A stretch of 64,000 nt of DNA. It comes from Pictodentalium vernedei (Eukaryota; Mollusca; Scaphopoda; Dentaliida; Dentaliidae). A program made the position numbers and the translations under genes. The notes under the pieces were generated by a model. It was not told the origin of the DNA. It did no database searches and saw nothing but the letters and a program-made list of their open reading frames with translations. Every line of letters begins with the position of its first letter. Position 1 is the first letter of the stretch. The stretch lies in NCBI GenBank assembly GCA_031216915.1, contig CM062290.1:380724718-380788717 (forward strand), in the 5' to 3' direction. Of the stretch, positions 55,973 to 64,000 are shown piece by piece.

Positions 55973-56592
55973 GACTTACGCTGGGAGCGCGAACTCGATC
56001 CCCTTCCGGGATGACCCGCGTTGTGTCCTTGGGCAAGGCACTTTATCTCGGATGCCTACATGGGGGCACGATGACGCCGTGTACTAAGGCGTACTGCACG
56101 TAGATGGTGCACATGCTTCAACCGCTGAAACCCTGCTTGAGTGGAGCTTGAACAGAGTTAGAATGTTGGGGAGCTGGCAGTTGCTCGTGGATGCTCGTTG
56201 CTCTGTCCAGGTACTCCGGCTTTCTCCACCCGTAAAACTGTCACGGTCACGATTAGCCATTGTGCATAAGTATGTGACTTTAAACACCAATAAATAAATA
56301 TTTCAATAAATAAATAAATAAATAAATAAGTAAATAAATAAATAAATAACACTTACGCTGCCGAAAGCGACAATTGTCAACTATTTTACGATGGTTATCT
56401 GTACGTTCTGGTATGCGTAGAACAAAGCTCCCATCAGATTAATTGTTGGAAATGGCTCAGAGAGCCCTTTCCAACAGTTAATCAGATGATAGAGTTTTAA
56501 GTATGTCATAAATTGTATTAAACTTCCTCGCATAAAGGCGTAAATATACAAGTCCTCCATATATGGCTAAAGTGGGCGTGACAGTAAAAAGG
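55973..56592. mobile_element. Family K element, copy 2, interrupted by a SINE
   Basis: TTAA at 55969-55972 and 56593-56596. GACTTACGCTG left end, then the SINE, then CCGAAAGCGACAATTGTCA, the hairpin GATTAATTGTTGGAAATGGC (56437-56475) and GGGCGTGACAGTAAAAAGG. Inverted relative to copy 1. Confidence 0.75.
55984..56350 (+). mobile_element. SINE copy 5, head internally deleted
   Basis: 367 bp flanked by ACTTACGCTG (55974-55983 and 56351-56360). The head jumps from GGAGCGCG to AACTCGATCCCC, so the A box is gone. Body normal; tail is a long (AAAT)n run to 56350. Confidence 0.85.
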
Positions 56593-57216
56593 TTAAATTT
56601 GGTCAGTGCCTAGTGACCGTAAAAGCCTAAATCTCTTTCCTACAAAAACAGAGTCCATATCCGTTCAGCAGCCACTTTTGCATACAGTAGCATATGGAAA
56701 ATGTGCACAATATGCTGATATGGCCAAGTCAATAAACAAGATATCACGGCTGTTGTTCGTAATTTCGTTCGAGATTAGGGATATAGCATGTGAAAAGATG
56801 TGCTGCATCTGGGAAACAAGTTTTACAACGTGACCTGACCCCTTTCCGACCGTTAAACTCATACTTTAAAAGTGGATGTTCGGATGTAGGCACCACATTC
56901 TGTAGCTGTTTAGAAGATAAACCACTCTCGATGTATCGTATATTTAGTGATCATATGTTCTGGCCGTTTTTCCTCCTGTTAAACCTATACGTCTAGAGCG
57001 GTAAACATTATCATTCAATAACTTTCAGAAGTACAAAAAGATGTGCGCAGCTGTATTCTTACGTGAAATAACATTTAATGACCTTGATCAAGGATCTCTA
57101 CACAACTGTGTTGCTGGAACATTCAGGAACGCCATCGAAATTGGTCGCAACTTAATCAGCGCGATAACTCCTCCTAACCGATTTACGAAAATTTACGAAA
57201 CTTGGCCAGTGCATTA

Positions 57217-57913
57217 CAATTAAAACTAGAAGTCCTGTCACGACCTGTGCGCGCAATTGCCATTTCGAATGACATCCAAAGCACGGCAGGTTCTCCTGGT
57301 TACTCATAGCAAACACGGGCAATGTTTCTTCCAATGCACCTCCGCGTTACCCGGAGGTCCATTGGTTGAAACATTGCTTGTGCACAGACCATATGTACAG
57401 AATTTGATAGCCTTACTATGGTCATAATTATTTATTATTTATTGGTGTTTAAGGTCACATACTTATGCACAATGGCTAAACATGACCGTGGCAGTTTTAC
57501 GGGTGGAGGAAGCCGGAGTACCCGGAGTGAGCCACCGAGCAACGACGAGCAGCTGCCAGCTCCCCAACATCGTAACTGCGCACTGCAGCACAGGCAGGGT
57601 TAGATTGGTTGAAGACATGCGCACCATCGACGTGCAGTACGCCTTAGTACACGGCGTCATCATGCTCCCAAGTGGACAATCGGGGTTAAGTGCCTTGCCC
57701 AAGGAACCACGCGGGTGTTTGAATCGATTGCTCAGACAGACACCCATCCGAGATCTAACCGGGCTCGACGTTGCTTAACTTCGATGATCTGACGAGAACC
57801 GGTTACCGCAACGCCACCGCGCCCTCTGCTACTATGGTCATAACGCGTAGATTAACGCGCAAATCGACGTGCTATTTGTGCGCATTTCATGACAGGACTT
57901 CTAGTTTTAACTG
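57217..57913. mobile_element. Family C MITE, copy 3, interrupted by a SINE
   Basis: CAATTAAAACTAGAAGTCCT left and complement right with TA flanks. Core CAATGCACCTCCGCG/complement. The SINE at 57428-57829 lies in the right arm. Confidence 0.85.
57428..57829 (-). mobile_element. SINE copy 6, 5S rRNA-type head, full length
   Basis: 402 bp between perfect 14-bp duplications TACTATGGTCATAA (57414-57427, 57830-57843). On the minus strand the head holds GTCAGATCATCGAAGTTAAG and TCGGATGGGTG, the 5S rRNA internal promoter. The body follows from TTCCTTGGGCAAGGCACTTA to CTCCACCCGTAAAACTGCC. The tail is AATAAATAATAAATAA. The intact duplication makes it the clearest LINE-mobilised insertion here. Confidence 0.92.
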
Positions 57914-57994
57914 TAGGTCTGTACCTCGCCAGAAGCTTGGTCGGCATCTAATTTATTAAACTAGCTTCGAAAATTTCGCTGCTCCGTGGAGATC

Positions 57995-58096
57995 TTTTGT
58001 CAATCCTGACAGTGGCTTCTACTTTAGTGTATTTCAGTTCAGAGATTTTGTCAATCCTGACAGTGGCTTCTACTTTAGTGTATTTCAGTTCAGAGA
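57995..58096. repeat. Perfect tandem duplication, 51-bp unit, two copies
   Basis: TTTTGTCAATCCTGACAGTG starts at 57995 and again at 58046, with identical units, so the event is recent. Confidence 0.9.
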
Positions 58097-58099
58097 TTT

Positions 58100-59498
58100 G
58101 CCCATTGAAAGTAAACTGAGCCGAAATTTGTATCAGCTACGTCAGGAAACAGGATATAATTTGTGAATACAAAACGGTAACCAGGACCTCACTCTGTGGA
58201 CGATCGCTATCTACAGCAGTTCTCGAGCTGCACTCGTTTCAGATTGACTCTGGGCATCGCGTGACAATTCTAATGGGTTGTCGGGGATATAGCGCCAGTG
58301 ATTTACTTTATGAAGAACTTTATATCATATATGGAGAATGAATTACCACCAAAAAGAGTGGAATTTTACACCCGACAAATATTTACAATTTCTAGGAAAA
58401 CACCAAACAAACCATAGCAAACAGCGTGCTTGTCAACCATCGGCTACAAATGACGGTTTCCAAGCGAAAAGTGTGTAAAGTGCCTCGCGTGTTCCATTCG
58501 TAGAAACCATAAATATTTCAGAAAAAAAACCTAAAAAGCAAACCGGTGGTCCATGAGCTAAAACAGTTGAAATCCTTCACCTTTTTCTCAAACGCCAATT
58601 GGTATGGTTGTCCGAGAAAAGTGTTTCAATTGTTACCCATCTCTTTGAACGTCAATCTGCAACAACCACAGGAAATCCCACAGGTTTTCAATAGGTTTCA
58701 CGGAAGTAAATATTTTCCCATAGGCGATCATTATAACGTTCAGGCAAAACAAAATATGATCGCATCACTTTAATTTTGTCATTCAAATATCTTTGTCAAG
58801 TATAGCCCTTCAGACAACTTTTTCTGACCCCAAAACAAGGGGTCATGCAACAAATAAGAGAGGAGAAAAATTGACAGCAACGGAAGTACCGGTCACGTGC
58901 ACATATTTTTCAGGGAAAACACACAAAATGTAAATTGTATTTTTTCGGTCCAAAAGTCAAATCACCCAATTTTTATGTGGAATATTCATCAATAATGCAA
59001 GATGTCAATAGAATGCTTCAAACATTTATTGAAACAATTTATTTTCCCAAGGCTGTTTATTTTTAGAGATTGCATCACTTCCGAGGGCAACATTTCAAGG
59101 CGGGTATTTCTAATTCAAATATTTAGTTCAGTAATTCAAATATTTAGTTCAGTGATACCAATAGCAACCACAAACTAATTCAAAGATAATCGACTCCCAG
59201 GTCTCCTCTATACTGGCAGAAGTCGGCTACAGGTTAACTGCACACTTGCGACTGAAGTGTAGAAATTGTTTGTACTATTAATGGAATCAGACAACGAGAA
59301 ACACGTTGAACGTAATGTAAATCTTCAATAAAATACTCGGGCCTGCCTGGAGCCTATACCATAAAACGTTTACAAATGTATTTCCTAGAATTGTATTTTC
59401 TACCTCTTTATATAACTGATTAAAATGAATCATTAGCATTTTAAAAGATACGGCAAATTGCCAGATCTTTGAAAATGCTGATGGTTCATTTAACTCAC
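58100..59498. other. No supportable gene
   Basis: A 75-codon frame at 58546 lacks context. A small duplication of AATTCAAATATTTAGTTCAG at 59114-59153. Confidence 0.4.
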
Positions 59499-59502
59499 TT
59501 AA

Positions 59503-59746
59503 CCCTTCACCTAACGTGACGGCCAAAACCTACCAGCGCTGTTCTCAAAAATCGCCAATTAATTTTCATAATTTTTTTTATTTTTTGTCTCAAAAACATA
59601 GGTTATGACCCCTCGTTGGAACGAGCTCGTCGAGCTCGTTCCAACGAGGGGTCATAACCTATGTTTTTGAGACAAAAAATGAAAAAAAATAGTCATTCAA
59701 GAATTATTTTTGCAAGTGTCGTCTGCTTTTCATGTTAGGTAAAGGG
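59503..59746. mobile_element. Family A MITE, copy 11, intact TTAA on both sides
   Basis: 244 bp, forward orientation. The core is a perfect palindrome from GTCTCAAAAACATAGG through a single central T to the complement. Confidence 0.9.
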
Positions 59747-60149
59747 TTAAAGGCATAACTAGAAAATACAATTCTATAAAATACAATTATAAAAGTTTTA
59801 TAGTATTGGCCCCTGGTCATTAGACCCGAGTATTTAGATCTGCGTAAGTTGCCATCTGTCAAAATCGATTATTTTATGTAAGATTCTGTTTCATTCTGAG
59901 TTTCTCTCATTGTCTGAATCCATTAACACAAAAATATTTTCATCTAGATATTGGTTACATTATCGTGGTACACCAGCCTAGCAAATAAATACGCAAGTAG
60001 TGGACAGTTAACTGGTAATGGGATGGTTATAACTCAATGGTTCCCTGAACGTCTCCGCTGAAATAGCGCGGCGATATGCAGCGTCTTTGGGGAGTTCAAA
60101 GATCGCTGCTGAAGTGTTTCATCAAATACACATCTGCTCATCTGTTTGG

Positions 60150-60700
60150 GTATTGAGGATTAACTACCCTTTCAAAAGCCAGGGTTACATCGCGTCGGAC
60201 AATCTAACGGGTGGAGGAGGCTGGGGGCCCGGAGAAAACTACCGGGCAGCAGCGAGCAACTGCCATATTCGCCACCTTACTCCCTTTGTACGAGCGAAGT
60301 TAGCAGCGACCGCATGCATTCGAACCATCAATGTGAAATACGTCATACAGTACAGTTGCCATGGACTGGTCGTTATCCACGTGTGGGCAGTGATGTCCAC
60401 ACATGCGTTTGTCAGATAATAAAAATAAATTATCATCAAAATTGTAATTAATGAAGCACCGGGGTGTACCCGGTGCTTCATTAATTAAACTTTGGATGAT
60501 TATTCCTAAAATTAGTGTTTGGCATATAATATTATTGCGTTTGTGGAAATATTGCTCACCCAGAGAGCAGCCAGTCCACGGGGTTTGTACTGTAGTACAT
60601 AGCTTCACCGTGCCCTCACATGGACAATCCAGATTAAGTCTCTTGTTCAAGGACACAACGCAGTTGTCGCTGGTCACACATTTCCATAACCTCCAGCTAT
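60150..60700 (-). mobile_element. SINE copy 7, interrupted by a family E element
   Basis: On the minus strand the body is split: 5' part at 60594-60700 (TCCTTGAACAAGAGACTTAA) and 3' part at 60150-60347 (CCTCCACCCGTTAGATTGTC). The head is not recognisable. Confidence 0.75.
60348..60592. mobile_element. Family E MITE inside SINE copy 7, full length
   Basis: 245 bp with TA at 60346-60347 and 60593-60594. CAGTACAGTTGCCATGGAC left, complement right. Core AAGCACCGGGGTGTACCCGG. Because the SINE sequence resumes directly, the TA duplication is read without ambiguity. Confidence 0.9.
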
Positions 60701-61483
60701 TGACCAGATCTGAGGAGTGGTGACGATATACTTCATTTGCAGTGTTGGTCTGTGTTGGTTAAAGAAGGATGAATCCTGGAGTTTTTATCTTAAAAGCTGA
60801 GGTGAGATTTTCTTATAACGGATACTTAAATTCAGGGCCGAAACTAGCATGCTCTACACGAGGGAGCGCAGCGATGATAGCTGTCCATAAGGGTTCTAAC
60901 ATTGCGCGGAGGAATATACCACGGAGTATAAAACATAGCGTTAGGGTTGTCTCTTCCGTTTGAGAACATCCTGAGTACCCCCACCCCCCCACCCCCTCCT
61001 CCATCCCCTCTAGGAAATTCTGTAGAGACTGTCATGTTGTGCTACTTTGGGAATCTGTTTGTCTTGTTTTTGTTTTGCGATGCACTTTCGAAATTTATTG
61101 TGTCGACGAACTACAGTGTCCCCTGGATGACCAAAATGTCTTACACATGTTTTCCTTGTTGAAAATTTTCAGACTTGACATAATTTCCAGGGAAACTCTC
61201 CCTGAGAGCTTCCCAGGAAATGCAGGAAATGATGACAAGGCTTGGAATTATTAATAAAGGGACATGGGGTAGAAGTCGGCTTGTGGTATTCCCAAGACAG
61301 AACACAACGAGGATGGAATACGAGGGACAGAAATCAACGATCCGAGTTAGAGATTTTCAAGTGTTTTGCTTGGCGACTAGGTGCGAGGGAAATGTAGCTA
61401 AAGCTCCAACAAGGGTCTTTGATTTTTGTCTACCGTACTTTACCGGAGTTGTATTCTTTATTTATACCATGTTTAAACTTGAA
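60701..61483. other. No supportable gene
   Basis: C-rich tract at 60977-61006. Overlapping short frames only. Confidence 0.35.
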
Positions 61484-61487
61484 TTAA

Positions 61488-61725
61488 CCCGTTTCCCAAC
61501 GTAACGGCCAAAACCGGCCAGCGTTATTCTCAAATATCGCCAAATTAATTTTCATTATTTTTTTTGTCTCAAAAACATAGGTTATGACCCCTCGTTGGAA
61601 CGAGCTCGTCGAGCTCGTTCCAACGAGGGGTCATAACCTATGTTTTTAAGACAAAAAATGAAAAAAATTAGTTATTCAAGAATTGTTTTTGCAAGTGTCG
61701 TCTGCTTTTCATGTTAGGTAAAGGG
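61488..61725. mobile_element. Family A MITE, copy 12, intact TTAA on both sides
   Basis: 238 bp, forward orientation, near-perfect palindromic core. Confidence 0.9.
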
Positions 61726-61736
61726 TTAAGTGAATG

Positions 61737-61769
61737 AAGCTGATATTTTTAAAGAAAAATATCAGCTTT
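61737..61769. repeat. Small hairpin
   Basis: AAGCTGATATTTTT and its exact complement around an AAAG loop, directly beside A copy 12. Confidence 0.6.
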
Positions 61770-62030
61770 AGCGGTCTGTTTACTTTCTTTGTTGACAATG
61801 TTTTAAGTTCATTCACGTCATAATATCAATCAGGTGGGTAACAACCAATCAGATGAGTTCTTACATGACGTTCTTACATAAAGGCCCGATTCCACGCCCG
61901 GTGTACGTAGCACATTATTCGTTGTCTCTATTAAATGGGATAACGCTGAATACTCACAACAACCATCGTGGTATAATGCAGTTTATCTCGGCTGGTAATT
62001 TTCCGACGTAGGAGTTTTTTTTGGTTTTTT

Positions 62031-62142
62031 TGGAGCGAGTCGCCTCTGGTTCCCCGACCGTAGAATTGCTTAAAATGCTTGGAGCGAGGCGCCTCTGGTT
62101 CCCCGACCAGCTTCGAACATACGTAAAATTGCTTAAAATGCT
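62031..62142. repeat. Tandem duplication, unit about 50-60 bp
   Basis: GGAGCGAG(T/G)CGCCTCTGG followed by TTCCCCGACC occurs twice (62032, 62080), each followed by AATTGCTTAAAATGCT. Confidence 0.8.
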
Positions 62143-62144
62143 CT

Positions 62145-62930
62145 TGGATCTGGTCGAAATAAGAGAGGACACTCAGATATAAACTGCATCTCTCGCATTT
62201 TTATATCAGTAAACCCATGCTACCAAAAAGGATTCGGTATGAATGGGTTGACAGTATAAATTAATGCGGAAGTTTGTCTATATTGAGAGTTTGGCATTAT
62301 AGTACGGAATGAAACGTGATAGTGGGCGTAGTGATGTTGTACACCTATGACAAATGGAAATGGATGTAAATAAAAAGTTGAATGCTTTACCATTCGTTCT
62401 TTCTTGTAAATGTTACGTATGCCTCTTACTCCCTGGTATGTGTATCTTCAGAGCCATCTGCAGTTTTTACGACATTTTAAATGACTGCACATCCCCGTGT
62501 CAACAGTTGAAACAAATGATTACAAACAAAGGAATGCATAATACTTCAAAGTTATGTTAAGGATTCCTGGATTCAGTAATGCGGGCAGTTTATTAAATGT
62601 TGGAAAGTAAATACAGCGCTGAAAATTAACAGAACATGGGGTATTCAAATTTGATATGGCCACAAACGATTTCAGTCTGGGTGGTCCACGTTTCGTTCAA
62701 TGTTAAACAGTTGCAGTTGATGAATGTGTAAATGCTAGATACGCGTTATTTGTTCGTTGGGAGCCTCGAAGATGGTTCGATCGGGTGGTGGGCAACTGTG
62801 GGCAACTTGCCACTCTATAGAACCCGAGCGTCAGAAAACCGCGGTCGGAGACAAAATATGTGCTGTACACACCGGTGTGTTCGTGCATTCAATTACCACT
62901 GAAATAGTTTGTTAGAATACCTGAAGCAAA
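62145..62930. other. No supportable gene
   Basis: A cysteine-containing 68-codon frame at 62354 shows no EGF or other pattern. Confidence 0.35.
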
Positions 62931-62934
62931 TCAT

Positions 62935-63006
62935 CCCTTTCGTAGAACAAGGCGCCATCTGCAGTGCTTTAGCACTGCAGATGGCGCTTTGCTCCACTCA
63001 AAGGAC
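62935..63006. repeat. Family N hairpin, copy 3
   Basis: AAGGCGCCATCTGCAGTGC and complement (GCACTGCAGATGGCGCTTT) around TTTA; outer frame CCTTTCGTAGAACAA / CCACTCAAAGG. Confidence 0.7.
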
Positions 63007-64000
63007 ATTCTATTATTAATTCCATTCCGAGTAGTTCGAAGCAAACTTTCCAACTACTTTGTCAAGAGAGTGCGCGTAAAACAATGACGTCATTGCAGGT
63101 CTGGCATTCTTAAAAATGCAGGAGCGCTAAAATCGCCCTCCTCACATGGCCTAAGGGAGCGATTAGCTCTCCTCAAGCTTACAAAAGCTAAAAGTGGCTA
63201 AATGAAGTTGTACTATTAATGAATTCTGCCTTGTGGGCTTTGCACATTTTATTTGGTGCTGCTAACCAGGTAGTCTCTGTGTAGTCCTTGTAAGGCCCGG
63301 ATGTGTGGAAGGGGCAGTGTGGCCATCTTGCAGATATGGTAATCATTATTTCTAAGGCTAGAAGGGCTATCTTTCGCCCTCCTCAGTTTTTTTTTAAGGC
63401 GAGCTGTGGGCGAGCGAATAAATCGCTCTCCTGAAAATGCCAGGCCTGTGACATTGTAAAGCTTTGAAATTGGAATCAATGCCAATTATATTTTAACCAA
63501 CAGCACAAGTTCCTTATTTTAGAAGAACTGATTATTGCATCATAAATAAAATGTAATTCGACTGGCAGTATCCTGTACCATGCTCAGCCACAAACAGGAC
63601 TTGACATTTTTAGCAATCTCAAACTCCTTTGTCCAAACCGACAAATCCACAGAAAAGAAGACCCAAGTTGTCAGAATATTACCGGTGAGATAGGTGTGCA
63701 ACAAAATGTGCCGGAATTTATTTAGTTCTCATACTTTCGTGGGGAAAAAAACTGCTTCAAATCGAATGAAAATCGCGATTTTAGTGATTTACACAAGATT
63801 GGACGGAAAAAAATTGGGTTTGCATCTAGATGCTCACTTGCTAATAGTTTCTACTTTTCTCCGATGTATGGCGATGCTGTTCTGTTTTTTTATCAAGAAA
63901 AATGCAGCTCTTGGATGCAGTTGTGCAAAATAAAGTGTCAAACAGATTTTGTGTGTACAGTTTTGTATCGATGGAGTGAATGGGTCGATGCACAGGAATG
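63007..64000. other. No supportable gene
   Basis: Loose repeats of CGCCCTCCTCA and GAGCGA..CTCTCCT (63135-63430) suggest an old duplication. A 79-codon frame at 63694 has no recognised domain. Confidence 0.35.

Overview
This 64 kb window is non-coding-rich nuclear DNA of an invertebrate animal. The signs are an intron-flanked EGF-like exon with phase 1-1 boundaries, eukaryotic TATA/initiator promoters, tRNA- and 5S-headed SINEs, and an AT-rich background packed with small DNA transposons. The repeat style fits a marine invertebrate (lancelet, hemichordate, mollusc or brachiopod); the sequence alone does not decide which.

The only complete protein-coding unit is an autonomous PIF/Harbinger transposon at about 21.75-26.13 kb. 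It has two convergent genes: a DDE transposase on + (22428-23735, 435 aa) and a MADF (Myb/SANT-like) partner protein on - (25636-24107, 509 aa). Each has a TATA box with an initiator about 30 nt downstream, which fixes the starts. Between the two stop codons lie three sense-oriented copies of the metazoan histone-mRNA 3' stem-loop (6-bp stem, UUUC loop, ACCCA flank): one behind the transposase and two in tandem behind the MADF gene. This suggests a transposon whose mRNAs are processed like replication-dependent histone mRNAs, which would tie its expression to S phase. I know of no description of this, but could not search.

The rest is a layered collection of non-autonomous elements. Families are named here: A and B, TTAA-flanked with piggyBac/Kolobok-like ends and a nearly shared palindromic core; K, a third TTAA family; C, D and E, TA-flanked with CAGT ends of Tc1/mariner type; two hAT-like foldback elements with 8-bp duplications; F, I, J, L, M, N and R, dispersed repeats of unclear class; and a SINE superfamily with one body but two alternative heads (tRNA or 5S rRNA). 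Nesting is readable: B contains K contains C (12.7-13.5 kb); K contains a SINE (56 kb); C contains a 5S-SINE (57.2-57.9 kb); SINEs contain E (53.6 and 60.3 kb); and a D copy carries its own 240-bp tandem array, with a paralogous empty site elsewhere in the window.

Layout: 0-5.5 kb repeats plus the EGF exon; 5.5-16.4 kb sparse MITEs, a SINE and the B/K/C nest; 16.6 kb a 318-bp palindrome; 17.9-19.9 kb a 167-bp tandem array; 20.4-26.9 kb D array, Harbinger and C; 27-43 kb MITEs and foldbacks; 43.3-43.5 kb a promoter-like motif cluster; 44-50 kb three tandem-repeat fields; 50-64 kb SINE/MITE nests. Apart from the Harbinger genes and the EGF exon, no open reading frame could be supported as a gene.
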